From the NCBI RefSeq assembly GCF_900110685.1, contig NZ_FOES01000010.1:1-64000 (forward strand): 64,000 nucleotides of DNA, given 5' to 3'. The DNA comes from Piscibacillus halophilus. GTDB taxonomy: Bacteria; Bacillota; Bacilli; Bacillales; Alkalibacillaceae. The position numbers and the translations under genes are program-made. This document shows positions 17,465 through 26,442 of the stretch, piece after piece (position 1 is the first letter of the stretch; every line of letters begins with the position of its first letter). A model generated the notes under the pieces. It was not told the origin of the DNA and did not search any database. It saw only the letters and a program-made list of their open reading frames with translations.

Positions 17465-19147
17465 ATGGTTGAGAGAAATTTTTATACGGAAGATATTGTT
17501 TTACAACGAATCCTTAAAAAGCATTTGGGTCATGAGTTTTTTGATTATGCGGAAGAACGTTTGACAGAGTTTGGTGAGCGAGTAGCTGGTATCATCGATG
17601 ACCGTGCCAAACATACCGATCGGGAAGGGCAGCCTAAATTAATTAAGTACGACAAAATGGGCGACGATGTTTCAAAAGTTTGGGTAAATGAAGGGTATAT
17701 GCAAACGGTTAAGGAAACTTATAACACTGGTATTGTCGCTTATCCGCACAAAGAAATCCCTGAGCTTGGTCAGGTAGGAAATTACTTGTATTCTTACGCG
17801 CAAGGCTATTTATTATCTCAATCTGAACCTGGGTTTTACTGTCCAGTAACGTTAACGATGGCAACAGCCTATTTAATCGATCACTATGCGGATGGAGAAT
17901 TACGGGATCAATTTTTACCACATGTGATTTCAACAGGAGAGGTTGAACTTTATGAAGGGGCGACCTTTTTAACCGAACGCCAAGGAGGATCAGATGTCGG
18001 AGCTAATGTTGTTGAAGCCGTAAATGAGGGCGACAGTTACCGCTTATACGGTGAGAAGTACTTTGCGAGTAATGCTGGTATGTGTGGTGTTGCCATGGTG
18101 TTGGCTCGTATGGAAGGTGCTCCGTCCGGAACAAAAGGGTTGAGCTTATTTTTAGTGCCGTGGGAGGAAAATCGCGCGAATCAACAACTGAGTATTAGAC
18201 GACTAAAGGACAAATTGGGCGTGCGAGCCGTTCCTTCTGCGGAAGTTGAGTTTCAAGGGGCCAAAGCCTATTTAGTTGGGGACCCTAAGCAAGGTTTTAA
18301 ATACATGATGGAGGCGTTGAATCTTTCTAGAGTCTGTAATGCTGTCGCGTCTATCGGAATAATGCGTCGTGCTTATGTAGAGGCACGTGACTATGCCTTT
18401 AACCGTGAAGCATTTGGCAATAAACTGAATCATTATCCGATGGTTAAAGATACTTTAGTGAATATGCTTGCCAAGCTTGAAGTCGAGACGTATGCCACAT
18501 TTGATGTCGTCAACTTGTTTGATCAGGTTATGAATAAAGATGCGAATGTAACAGAAGAGGAACAAGCATTATTACGTCTATATATAGCTATTATGAAAAA
18601 AGAAACAGCTGAGCAAGCGATTCATTATTCGCATGAAGCGATTGAAATGCATGGTGGAAATGGCTTTATTGAGGACTTTGTAACTCCGCGACTGCTTAGA
18701 GATGCTCAAGTGTTAACGGTCTGGGAAGGGACAGCCAATATTTTAGGCCTTGAAGTGTTAAGGTTGTTAGAGAAATATCAAATACATGAATTATTTTTAC
18801 AAGATCTTGAAGCACGTTTGCGTCACGTAACGCCTAAGGCTCAGAAGTTGACGGACCCAATTAAAGAAAAAATGGAACGCCTTAAAGAAACGCTTGTTAA
18901 GCTTTCTCAAGCACCCGATGACGTTAAGCTGATGTATCCTAAAAAACTTGCGAAGGATATGAGTGATCTTTTTGAAGGAGTTGTGGCCTTAGAACAGATC
19001 GAAGAAGGCCTTACTTTTGAAAGAGACTTTGCAGTGGCAGAAGTATTTATTCATCAGACGTTTAGATCAAGCAAGTATAATCAAGAGCCGTTAGCTTTAA
19101 AATATTATGATTTAATCGTGAACCAACATCACCCTGTGTCGATCTAA
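17465..19147 (+). CDS. Acyl-CoA dehydrogenase, long AidB-like form
   Basis: A 560-residue flavoprotein, longer than the usual 380. An N-terminal extension (to about 80) precedes the acyl-CoA dehydrogenase core: the FAD/substrate loop EGATFLTERQGGSDVGAN, a middle beta-domain, and the C-terminal helical domain with REAFGNKLNHYP and IEMHGGNGFIEDF...WEGTANILGLEVLR. The extra C-terminal helices (about 440-560) resemble the AidB-type subfamily. It likely oxidises the acyl-CoA made by the preceding synthetase. It is the last gene of the three-gene operon, and the terminator overlaps its end. Confidence 0.9.
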   Translation: MVERNFYTEDIVLQRILKKHLGHEFFDYAEERLTEFGERVAGIIDDRAKHTDREGQPKLIKYDKMGDDVSKVWVNEGYMQTVKETYNTGIVAYPHKEIPELGQVGNYLYSYAQGYLLSQSEPGFYCPVTLTMATAYLIDHYADGELRDQFLPHVISTGEVELYEGATFLTERQGGSDVGANVVEAVNEGDSYRLYGEKYFASNAGMCGVAMVLARMEGAPSGTKGLSLFLVPWEENRANQQLSIRRLKDKLGVRAVPSAEVEFQGAKAYLVGDPKQGFKYMMEALNLSRVCNAVASIGIMRRAYVEARDYAFNREAFGNKLNHYPMVKDTLVNMLAKLEVETYATFDVVNLFDQVMNKDANVTEEEQALLRLYIAIMKKETAEQAIHYSHEAIEMHGGNGFIEDFVTPRLLRDAQVLTVWEGTANILGLEVLRLLEKYQIHELFLQDLEARLRHVTPKAQKLTDPIKEKMERLKETLVKLSQAPDDVKLMYPKKLAKDMSDLFEGVVALEQIEEGLTFERDFAVAEVFIHQTFRSSKYNQEPLALKYYDLIVNQHHPVSI

Positions 19148-19164
19148 GACACAGGGTTTTATTT
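19131..19164 (+). terminator. Terminator overlapping the acyl-CoA dehydrogenase stop codon
   Basis: ACCCTGTGTC and GACACAGGGT form a 10-bp stem; the stop codon TAA lies in the loop. A T-rich tail follows. Confidence 0.85.
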
Positions 19165-19167
19165 GAT

Positions 19168-19305
19168 TTGGCGAAAGAGGAGGCTTTTTTAGCGAAACCT
19201 TTTAACGAACTGGCGAAACCATTTTCAAGTTTAGCGAAAAAAAGAAGTCAATTGGCGAGAGTTAGTAAAGATTTAGCGAAACTTCATTCAAAATTGGCGA
19301 AATGA
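19168..19305 (+). repeat. 21-bp phased intergenic array A (core TTGGCGAAA/TTAGCGAAA)
   Basis: Seven copies of a nine-base core start at 19168, 19189, 19210, 19231, 19252, 19273 and 19294, every interval exactly 21 bp. The core alternates strictly between YTGGCGAAA-like and TTAGCGAAA, so the higher-order unit is 42 bp. The 12 bases between cores are not conserved. Because 21 is a multiple of three, one frame stays open (TTG 19168 to TGA 19303-19305) and reads as LAK-led heptads; I doubt it is a gene. The array begins 4 nt after a terminator. Confidence 0.85.
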
Positions 19306-19369
19306 CCTTGGGAAAAAGACCCCACAGGCCGCGTATCCTATCCGTAAAAATGCCCTAATTAATCCTTTT

Positions 19370-20254
19370 TCATTCGGACACCTTTTTATTATATTGACCC
19401 GTGATATAAATTCCGATAAATATGAACAACATACCTATAATGAGGTTTGTGGTAATGGGTTCGCTCAATATCAAGTAGCTGGCCACAATGGCTGTTATCG
19501 GAATAATATATGCAACTGTTGCGGCGAACTCTGGGGTTCCGTTAATAATCATGTAATAAAGCAATACATGCGCCAGCCCAGAGCCAATTGTTCCTAAACC
19601 TAAAATAATAATTCCTGTATGGAAATCAATCATAGCGACATTTGGTAAATCATTCATAATTAATCCAATCAGTAAACCAACTAGTGAGGCAACAAATAAG
19701 GAAATCGTAATGGTCACAATTAAGTCTTCATGTTGAAGGTTTTTCTTCAAATATTGAGATCCAAAACCATAAAAAATAGTGGCTAATACCATCGTTCCAA
19801 TTCCGATAAAATCATGTCCGAACAGTTGGTGGATTTGAAATTCAGTTAATACAACAATTCCAAAAAAGCCTATAAGAATTCCAAACCATTGTCTTCTCAA
19901 TAATCTTTTCTTAAAAAATAAATATCCAATTAAGGCTGTAAATAAAGGGGTTAAGGCGTTAATGACAGAGGTCGTATTACTGTTGATGACAGTTTCGCTC
20001 CATGCAAGTAAGCCCCAAGGTATTCCTGCATTTAGAACACCTAAAATAACGAGGTGCTTGTAAGGAATCGGAGAGATTCTTTTACGGATTTTGATGAGGA
20101 AGATAGGTAGTAAAAAGAAGGATCCAAGAAAACATCTTAAAAATACCATCCCCCAGACTCCTGTCTCATCGACTGTCATTTTTATAAAAATAAATGTTAA
20201 TCCCCATATGATGCTTAAGCTAAGTAAGGCTAAGTATATTCTCATTTTATTCAC
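19370..20254 (-). CDS. DMT-superfamily transporter (EamA domains)
   Basis: A 294-residue membrane protein with ten predicted helices in two EamA repeats (about 5-135 and 150-285). The first helix has SLSIIWGLTFIFIKM and the repeat ends show ALTPLFTALIGYLFFKKRL and AYIIPITAIVASYLILSEPIT, the typical EamA signatures. Family members export amino acids, metabolites or drugs; no substrate can be assigned. The ATG is preceded by a weak AGGTG. It converges on the acyl-CoA operon, with repeat array A between them. Confidence 0.87.
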   Translation of the reverse strand: MNKMRIYLALLSLSIIWGLTFIFIKMTVDETGVWGMVFLRCFLGSFFLLPIFLIKIRKRISPIPYKHLVILGVLNAGIPWGLLAWSETVINSNTTSVINALTPLFTALIGYLFFKKRLLRRQWFGILIGFFGIVVLTEFQIHQLFGHDFIGIGTMVLATIFYGFGSQYLKKNLQHEDLIVTITISLFVASLVGLLIGLIMNDLPNVAMIDFHTGIIILGLGTIGSGLAHVLLYYMIINGTPEFAATVAYIIPITAIVASYLILSEPITTNLIIGMLFIFIGIYITGQYNKKVSE

Positions 20255-20364
20255 CTATATTTAATATATTGTGGCCTTTTAGAAGGGTGCTTGCCTAGTT
20301 AAGTATCAAAAGTTTTTTATTGTAAAAAATAATATAAGATATTTTAAAGAGAAGAGGTTAAAGC

Positions 20365-21333
20365 ATGTGGGAACTTCTTAAGAAAGGGAACAAATCATCA
20401 GGAATTTCTGCTTTAGGTAATGTAGGAATAGCAATTGTGAAATGGATCGCTGCCGTTATTAGTGGGAGTGGTTCCATGTTAGCCACTGCCATTCACTCGA
20501 CAGCAGATGCATTGAACCAAGGGATGGTTTATTTCGGCAGCGCCTTAGCTGAAAAAGAACCTACTAAACGTTTTCCAACAGGGTTTAACCGTGTAGTGAA
20601 TTTATTCGTTTTATTAGCTGTTATTATTATTTCAATTATGGCTTATGAGACGATTCACACGGGGTGGGAAATCATTAAACATCCTCAAGAGGCTAAAAAC
20701 TTTTGGCTGAACGTTATTATTTTGGTGATTTCGATTACTGTGGATGGGTATGTATTGATTAAAGTGATGAAGGAAATTGTCGAGGGATCTGATGATGACA
20801 CATCAGAACAAGGATTCATAAAAACAGTCCTCCAAAATGTGAAGTATTCAGCACCTCCTACAAGGCTGGTTTTCTATGAAGATATAGTCGCAACATTAGG
20901 TGCTTTTGTGGCTCTTGTTGCCGTTGTCATTGCACACTATACTGGGAATTTTATTGTGGATGGGATAGGGACGATCTTGATTGGAGTACTCCTAATCGGT
21001 ATAGCAATAAAAATTGGTTATGAAAATACGATTGGTTTAGTTGGCGTGTCAGCACCTAAAAAGGTTAAAGACCGGGTAGCAAAAATCATTTTAGATCATT
21101 CTAAAGTAGTTGATATTCATAAGTTACGTGTATTACAAGAAGGAAGGCAATATCATGTGGAAGGTTATATTGAATTAGAAAAAGGGATGTCGTTAGCTGA
21201 TGCTGATGATATCAAATTTGAAGTAGTCGATTTATTATTAGAGGATAAGGATATTGATGATGCTACAATCGGCGTCATAGAATCCGATGATCAACAAAGC
21301 TATAAATTAAATGAAGAAAATGAGGGCGAATAA
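20365..21333 (+). CDS. Cation diffusion facilitator (metal efflux)
   Basis: A 322-residue CDF-family protein with six membrane segments in the first 220 residues. The metal-binding site motif HSTADALNQG (helix 2) is seen at about 47-56 and helix 5 carries the expected DGIGTILIG. A cytoplasmic C-terminal domain (about 230-310: HKLRVLQEGRQYHVEGYIEL) follows. It likely exports Zn2+, Mn2+ or Fe2+ against H+. AGAGAAGAGG precedes the ATG. It is monocistronic; a bidirectional terminator separates it from the convergent MFS gene. Confidence 0.88.
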   Translation: MWELLKKGNKSSGISALGNVGIAIVKWIAAVISGSGSMLATAIHSTADALNQGMVYFGSALAEKEPTKRFPTGFNRVVNLFVLLAVIIISIMAYETIHTGWEIIKHPQEAKNFWLNVIILVISITVDGYVLIKVMKEIVEGSDDDTSEQGFIKTVLQNVKYSAPPTRLVFYEDIVATLGAFVALVAVVIAHYTGNFIVDGIGTILIGVLLIGIAIKIGYENTIGLVGVSAPKKVKDRVAKIILDHSKVVDIHKLRVLQEGRQYHVEGYIELEKGMSLADADDIKFEVVDLLLEDKDIDDATIGVIESDDQQSYKLNEENEGE

Positions 21334-21347
21334 CCCTCATTTTCTTT
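21315..21347. terminator. Bidirectional terminator between convergent genes
   Basis: AGAAAATGAGGG and CCCTCATTTTCT form a 12-bp stem. It overlaps the end of the CDF gene and reaches the end of the minus-strand MFS gene. Confidence 0.85.
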
Positions 21348-22551
21348 ACGTTGTTTTATTTGGCTTAATGAATGTAAAGATACAAATTAAAATTCCAAAC
21401 CCTAATATTCCTGCCATAATAGAGGTGACCTGCAGCCCGTTCTGCATAAAAATAGATATTAGAGGTGGACCTGCTGCAACTCCAATAAATCTGGCTGAAC
21501 TGTAAATCGATGTAATCGTCCCACGTTCTCCTTTTTCAATGTTCTCCGTAATCATCGCATCTAATGTTGGCAATAATGCTCCAATTGCTAGACCAATCAC
21601 ACTTGATATTAGTAATAATATTCGTACATTCTGTTCAAAAAATCCTACAAATGGAACTAATAATCCCATGATGATTAATCCTACAATTAAAATCATGCGC
21701 ATGACATTTAGGTCGTCTTTAATTTGTTTTCCAGTAATCAGTGAGGCAATACATAAGACGAGTAATGGAATTGCTAGGATAATCCCTTTTTTCACTCCAT
21801 CAATGCCATGTTGCTTTTCTAAGATATCAGATAGGTAAAATAAAATCGCAAATAAAATGAGCATGGTATAAATTCCGATTCCAAATACAACATAAAGCCA
21901 ATTACCTTCTCGTCGAAAGGTTTCTTTTGTGTTCTGTAAAAAGGTTTTAAAAGAATCTTTTGGTTCGTTGTCCTTTGGAACTTTAATAAAAAAGAATACA
22001 AAGATGAGTGACACGAAGCTGAATACAGATATAGCAAAGAATGGAATATGCCATACAATCGCTGCTAGAGCTGCTCCAACGATTGGGCTGAGAACTTTAC
22101 CAAAAGTATTGGAAGTTTCGATAATTCCAAGACATGAACTCGCTTGCTCATCGTCGTCTTTATAAAGATCCCCGACTAAAGGCAAAACAATAGGTGCCGC
22201 ACCTGCTGCACCAAACCCTTGTAAGACCCTTCCAATTAGAATCCAAATGAATGGGCTACTCACCATGATCGAAGCTAATCCAGCTACTAGACCGCCGATT
22301 AAGGTTAAGAGAAGACTAGGTATGATGACTTTTTTTCTGCCATAGCGGTCAGATAAGTAACCAGCTATTGGAATTAATAAAATAGCAGCAATCGAGTAGA
22401 CCGTAATGATTAAACTCGATTGAAAGGAATTGATATTCAATTGTTGCTCAAATATCGGTAAAACAGGAATGAGCATCGAATTCCCTAATGTCATGACTAA
22501 AGGAATCGATGCCATTGAAATAATACACCACACACTAATTTGTTTATTCAT
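21346..22551 (-). CDS. MFS drug-efflux transporter
   Basis: A 401-residue, 12-helix major facilitator of the DHA1 class. The loop 2-3 signature is GYLSDRYGRKKVI, and motif C of antiporters appears as GKVLSPIVGAAL near helix 5. It starts MNKQISVWCIISMASIPLVMTLGNSML, similar to YitG-like exporters of Bacillus. The substrate is unknown. AGGGAAAAACATC lies before the ATG. It is monocistronic and divergent from the pseudogene/ABC-F region. Confidence 0.87.
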   Translation of the reverse strand: MNKQISVWCIISMASIPLVMTLGNSMLIPVLPIFEQQLNINSFQSSLIITVYSIAAILLIPIAGYLSDRYGRKKVIIPSLLLTLIGGLVAGLASIMVSSPFIWILIGRVLQGFGAAGAAPIVLPLVGDLYKDDDEQASSCLGIIETSNTFGKVLSPIVGAALAAIVWHIPFFAISVFSFVSLIFVFFFIKVPKDNEPKDSFKTFLQNTKETFRREGNWLYVVFGIGIYTMLILFAILFYLSDILEKQHGIDGVKKGIILAIPLLVLCIASLITGKQIKDDLNVMRMILIVGLIIMGLLVPFVGFFEQNVRILLLISSVIGLAIGALLPTLDAMITENIEKGERGTITSIYSSARFIGVAAGPPLISIFMQNGLQVTSIMAGILGFGILICIFTFIKPNKTT

Positions 22552-22694
22552 GATGTTTTTCCCTCATTAGTTTACATTTACTACTTAATTTACTCATTTC
22601 AAGATTTTATATAAAAGGTATAAATAGGAATTTTAAAGACGAATAGGGTGAGTGTTCAATATGAAAACTAAAAGAAAAAATGGAGTGAAAGATT

Positions 22695-22960
22695 GTGAAA
22701 GCTGTAATTTATCGAATGCCATATAAAGTTGGTGTAACCGAATTCCTTTAGGAGCATTTTTCACTCGGAATGTCACACTTAAAATGGGTCAGGCACCCGT
22801 CATCCCCATCATGCCCAAATTATATGACATGATTATAGATGAAAAAATTGATCCAACAGAAATCATTACCCATAAGATCCCGTTAGAAGAAGCGGCACAT
22901 GGATACCATATATTTAACGGGCATGAAGACAATTGTATCAAAGTTGTATTAAAGCCTTAG
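22695..22960 (+). pseudogene. Zinc-dependent alcohol dehydrogenase (formaldehyde dehydrogenase-like), internal deletion
   Basis: A GTG at 22695 starts a typical zinc-ADH N-terminus (MKAVIYRMPYKVGVTEF) that stops after 18 codons. After a junction near 22745-22755, a second frame resumes with PLGAFFTRNVTLKMGQAPV and runs to a proper C-terminus (THKIPLEEAAHGYHIF... CIKVVLKP) and stop at 22960. A full gene of this family encodes about 375-390 residues, so roughly 280 internal codons, including the zinc and NAD sites, are missing and the frame is shifted. It cannot make an active enzyme. Confidence 0.85.
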
Positions 22961-23036
22961 CTTAAATTCGTCAAACCCTCCACATAGATGCTATAATGGT
23001 AAAGGTTAACTTTATTTGTGTGGAGGACTTTTAATT

Positions 23037-24647
23037 ATGTTACAAGCAACGAATGTTAGTTTGCGGTTTCCGAGTCGCAAGCTATTTGAAAATGTTTCAA
23101 TAAAATTTACGAACGGAAACTGTTACGGATTAATCGGTGCCAATGGTGCTGGGAAATCAACATTTCTAAAAATATTATCCGGCGAAATTGAACCTCAGGA
23201 AGGTCATGTATCAGTCGGTAAAGACGAACGAATTGCTGTGTTAAAACAGGATCACTATGCTTACGAGGATGAAAAAGTATTAGATGTGGTCATTATGGGC
23301 CATACCCGTTTACATGAAATCATTCAGGAAAAAGATGCGATTTATGCTAAAGGTGATTTTACTGAAGAAGATGGTATGCGTGCTGCAGAATTAGAAGGTG
23401 AATTCGCAGAGTTAAACGGTTGGGAAGCAGAAGGAGACGCCGCAACTTTATTGCGCGGTTTAGGTGTTGGAGACGAGCTTCATGATAAACAGATGTCCGA
23501 GCTATCGGAAGCGGAGCGAGTTAAAGTACTACTTTCTCAAGCACTATTTGGTAATCCGGATATTTTACTTCTTGATGAGCCGACAAACGGTTTAGACATT
23601 CAAGCTATTCGTTGGTTAGAGGAATTTTTAATTAACTTTGAGAACACTGTTATTGTTGTATCCCACGACCGTAATTTCTTAAACAACGTCTGTACTCATA
23701 TTGCTGATTTAGACTTTGAGAAAATAACATTATATGTCGGAAACTATGATTTCTGGTATGAATCAAGTCAATTAGCATTAAAAATGCAACAAGAACAAAA
23801 CAAGAAAAAAGAAGAGAAGATTAATGAATTAAAAGAGTTTATCGCTCGATTCAGTGCTAATGCGTCTAAATCTCGCCAGGCAACTTCTCGTAAAAAGTTA
23901 TTAGATAAAATTGAACTTGATGATATTAAACCTTCTTCAAGGAAATATCCATATATTGCGTTCACGCCAGAGCGTGAAATCGGAAATGATTTATTAGAAG
24001 TTAAAAATATCAGCAAGACGATAGACGGCAAGAAGGTATTGAATAACGTATCATTCAGGCTTGAAAAAGATGATAAAGTCGCTTTATTAGGTGATGATCT
24101 TGCGATAACAACGTTAATGAAGATACTGATGGGTGAAATGGATCCAGATGAAGGAAGTTATAAGTGGGGAGTCACCACGTCACAATCTTATTTCCCTAAG
24201 GACAATTCGGAGTTCTTTGAGAATTCGGATCTAAATCTGATTAACTGGTTACGCCAATATGCACCTGAAGACGAGACAGAAACGTTTATCCGTGGCTTCT
24301 TAGGTCGTATGTTATTCTCTGGTGATGATGTATTTAAAAAAGCAAGCGTTCTTTCTGGTGGAGAAAAAGTTCGTTGTATGCTCTCACGTATGATGTTAAG
24401 TAATGCTAACGTACTTCTATTGGATGATCCAACGAACCACCTAGACTTAGAGTCGATTCAATCGTTAAACAATGGTTTGATTAAGTTCAAGGGTTCGGTC
24501 ATCTTTAGTTCTCACGACCACCAGTTTATTCAAACTATTGCTAATCGAATTATAGAGATTCAAGATGAAGGCATCATTGATAAGTCCATGACTTATGAAG
24601 AGTATTTAGATGATGTTAAAAAGATTAACACACAACCAACGATTTAA
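23037..24647 (+). CDS. ykpA: ABC-F family ATPase, YkpA/YbiT type
   Basis: A 536-residue cytoplasmic protein with two ATP-binding cassettes and no membrane segments, as in ABC-F ribosome-associated factors. Domain 1 (about 1-245) has an intact Walker A GANGAGKST and LLLDEPTN; the signature is LSEAE instead of LSGGE and the D-loop is NGLD instead of NHLD. A charged linker (about 240-295) follows. Domain 2 has a degenerate Walker A (LGDDLAITT), a good LSGGEKVR signature and a Walker B of LLLDDPTNHLD, where residue 464 is Asp in place of the catalytic Glu. GGAGG lies before ATG 23037; a longer frame to 23016 includes that site. It is a single gene with its own terminator. Confidence 0.9.
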   Translation: MLQATNVSLRFPSRKLFENVSIKFTNGNCYGLIGANGAGKSTFLKILSGEIEPQEGHVSVGKDERIAVLKQDHYAYEDEKVLDVVIMGHTRLHEIIQEKDAIYAKGDFTEEDGMRAAELEGEFAELNGWEAEGDAATLLRGLGVGDELHDKQMSELSEAERVKVLLSQALFGNPDILLLDEPTNGLDIQAIRWLEEFLINFENTVIVVSHDRNFLNNVCTHIADLDFEKITLYVGNYDFWYESSQLALKMQQEQNKKKEEKINELKEFIARFSANASKSRQATSRKKLLDKIELDDIKPSSRKYPYIAFTPEREIGNDLLEVKNISKTIDGKKVLNNVSFRLEKDDKVALLGDDLAITTLMKILMGEMDPDEGSYKWGVTTSQSYFPKDNSEFFENSDLNLINWLRQYAPEDETETFIRGFLGRMLFSGDDVFKKASVLSGGEKVRCMLSRMMLSNANVLLLDDPTNHLDLESIQSLNNGLIKFKGSVIFSSHDHQFIQTIANRIIEIQDEGIIDKSMTYEEYLDDVKKINTQPTI

Positions 24648-24660
24648 ACGTTTGGATATA

Positions 24661-24691
24661 GCTGCTCAGAGAACAACTGAGCGGCTTTTTT
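24661..24691 (+). terminator. Terminator after ABC-F gene
   Basis: GCTGCTCAG and CTGAGCGGC pair (one G-U) around AGAACAA and are followed by six T. Confidence 0.85.
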
Positions 24692-24769
24692 ATATCAACT
24701 CTATTAAATTTATAAGGAGCAAAAAATCCTATTCTGTTTGTCTAGTTTTTCAGTTATGATATAGATAGG

Positions 24770-25951
24770 ATGGTGTTAGGATTGAAAAAACATTTAAGAA
24801 ATTTAGATTATCCATTATTAGTGATTATATTAATATTATCTTTGTTTGGGTTAGTCATGGTTTATAGTGCTAGTTTTGTAGAAGCAGGATTAGACCCAGG
24901 GATTAATGATTCGGGTTATTATTTTCGCCGACAAAGAATGTGGCTCATATTAGGGCTGATGATATTTTTTGTTGCGAGTATGTTTTCTTATCGTTCCTTG
25001 CGAAAACTGACTCAGCCATTTTTCTTTATTACCGTTTTAATGTTGATTTTAGTATTAGTCGGTTTTGGTGTCAGTGTAAACGGAGCAACACGTTGGTTAG
25101 ATTTTAAAATCTTTTTATTCCAACCTTCTGAAATGGCTAAAATTACAATGGTTCTTTATTTCGCTCATATACTGACGAGTAAACAAGATCGGTTGGATAA
25201 TTTTTCCCAAGGAATCTTACCACCCATTATGTTGTTAATGTTCGTCTTCGGTTTAATCGTCTTACAACCCGACTTAGGGACGGCCACATCAATTCTGATT
25301 GCTTGTGGTATCATCTTACTTTTTTCTGGGGCTCGGTTTCGTCATTTATTTGCTTTAGGAGCTTCAGGTATAGCGTTAGTGGTTGGGCTGATTTTTATCG
25401 CAGGTTACAGACGTGATCGTTTAACGTCATTCCTTAACCCATTTGAAGATCCGTCAGGTGAGGGGTATCAGCTCATCCAATCATTAATTGCGATTGCTTC
25501 TGGAAAACTCAATGGAGTTGGACTAGCTAATGGTGTCCAGAAAGCTGGATACTTGCCAGAGGCCCATACCGATTTTATCTTATCGATTATTGCGGAGGAA
25601 CTTGGTTTATTCGGTGTCTTGTTTGTCATTGTTACGTTTATGGCGTTTATGTATAAAGGGGTTCTCATTGCGAAAAGAGCACCCGATCATTTTGGTCGTC
25701 TATTAGCGTTAGGAATAACATTTCAGGTGATCAGTCAGGCTATTATTAATATTGGCGCCGTTTCTGGAAGCATGCCAATTACAGGTATTACACTTCCGTT
25801 AATCAGTTATGGTGGTTCATCCATGTTAATAACGTTTGCAACATTGGGAGTATTAATGAATATTGCCATAAAAGGGAATATGAAGCGAGGATATGAGACA
25901 GAAGAAGAGGAAGAGACAAAAGATTTTCAGCCAATACGTTCAGTGAAGTAG
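24770..25951 (+). CDS. ftsW: Peptidoglycan polymerase of the SEDS family, FtsW-like
   Basis: A membrane protein of about 390 residues with some ten helices. SEDS motifs are seen: FGLVMVYSAS in helix 1, RWLDFKIFLFQPSEMAKI, LQPDLGTATS, the LTSFLNPFEDPSGEGYQLIQSLIAI region with the essential aspartate loop, and the final LPLISYGGSSMLIT. The start LKKHLRNLDYPLL resembles Bacillus FtsW more than RodA, so septal synthesis is my preferred role, but SpoVE-like function cannot be excluded. The start is uncertain between ATG 24770 and TTG 24782; a -10-like TATGAT at 24756 is very close to the former. It is a single gene. Confidence 0.85.
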   Translation: MVLGLKKHLRNLDYPLLVIILILSLFGLVMVYSASFVEAGLDPGINDSGYYFRRQRMWLILGLMIFFVASMFSYRSLRKLTQPFFFITVLMLILVLVGFGVSVNGATRWLDFKIFLFQPSEMAKITMVLYFAHILTSKQDRLDNFSQGILPPIMLLMFVFGLIVLQPDLGTATSILIACGIILLFSGARFRHLFALGASGIALVVGLIFIAGYRRDRLTSFLNPFEDPSGEGYQLIQSLIAIASGKLNGVGLANGVQKAGYLPEAHTDFILSIIAEELGLFGVLFVIVTFMAFMYKGVLIAKRAPDHFGRLLALGITFQVISQAIINIGAVSGSMPITGITLPLISYGGSSMLITFATLGVLMNIAIKGNMKRGYETEEEEETKDFQPIRSVK

Positions 25952-25984
25952 TGAAGCTATAAATCCTTATTCATAAAGATACCC

Positions 25985-26012
25985 TAGGTAGTGAAAAGTC
26001 CTACCTGGGGGT
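25985..26012. terminator. Hairpin downstream of ftsW
   Basis: CCCTAGGTAG and CTACCTGGGG form a 10-bp stem with one G-U pair around TGAAAAGTC. No strong T tract follows, so it is only a possible terminator. Confidence 0.4.
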
Positions 26013-26093
26013 TCTCTGATCTGCACTTGAGTCGCTGTACGGTATTTGGGACGCGCTTTTTGATATCCATAATTATTTCTAGCATTAGCTTAT

Positions 26094-26442
26094 AAAAACG
26101 AGGCTGAGACAAAAATAATGATTAAATAAAAGAAGGCGAACTTTAGACTGTATTAAATATCCAAAGTTCGCCTTCTTTATGGTAGCTACGTCAAAATGCT
26201 TCGCTTTCCGCAGGCACGGCTTCAACTTCCCGAAACTCACTTCCGCTCGAAGACTTAAGGATGTTCGGCTAATGACGCAACATCCTGTTGCAACGCCGAA
26301 CTGACCCACATCCTGTGGCCCCTCAGCTCGTGCTGTTCTGCGACGATCTGGACGACCTGGAGTCTCGCATTTTGACTACGCTAACTCCATTTTCGTTCGG
26401 ATTTTATTGACCTATTTATCTTTTGTCCTAGCCTCGTTATTT
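26094..26442. repeat. MITE-like intergenic repeat with terminal inverted repeats
   Basis: A 340-bp element without a gene, bounded by CGAGGCTGAGACAAAA (26099-26114) and TTTTGTCCTAGCCTCG (26421-26436), which match as inverted repeats at 14 of 16 positions. Inside are a perfect 16-bp hairpin (AAAGAAGGCGAACTTT at 26129-26144 with its complement at 26163-26178) and a higher-GC core with CGCTTTCCGCAGGCACGG and CCCCTCAGCTCGTGCTGTTC. From memory, similar ends and a similar core recur in many Bacillaceae and Staphylococcaceae genomes. Its right end abuts the zur stop codon. It encodes no transposase, so it would depend on one elsewhere if mobile. Confidence 0.7.

Noticed and set aside
19168-19305. 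CRISPR array or coding gene in repeat array A
   Set aside because: The repeats are only about 9 bp with 12-bp linkers, no cas genes exist in the window, and a similar array (D) has stop codons in its core, so coding is not the common feature.
22662-22727. A 21-codon gene MKTKRKNG... before the dehydrogenase pseudogene
   Set aside because: It overlaps the pseudogene start in another frame and has no terminator or recognisable product; it is probably leader sequence.
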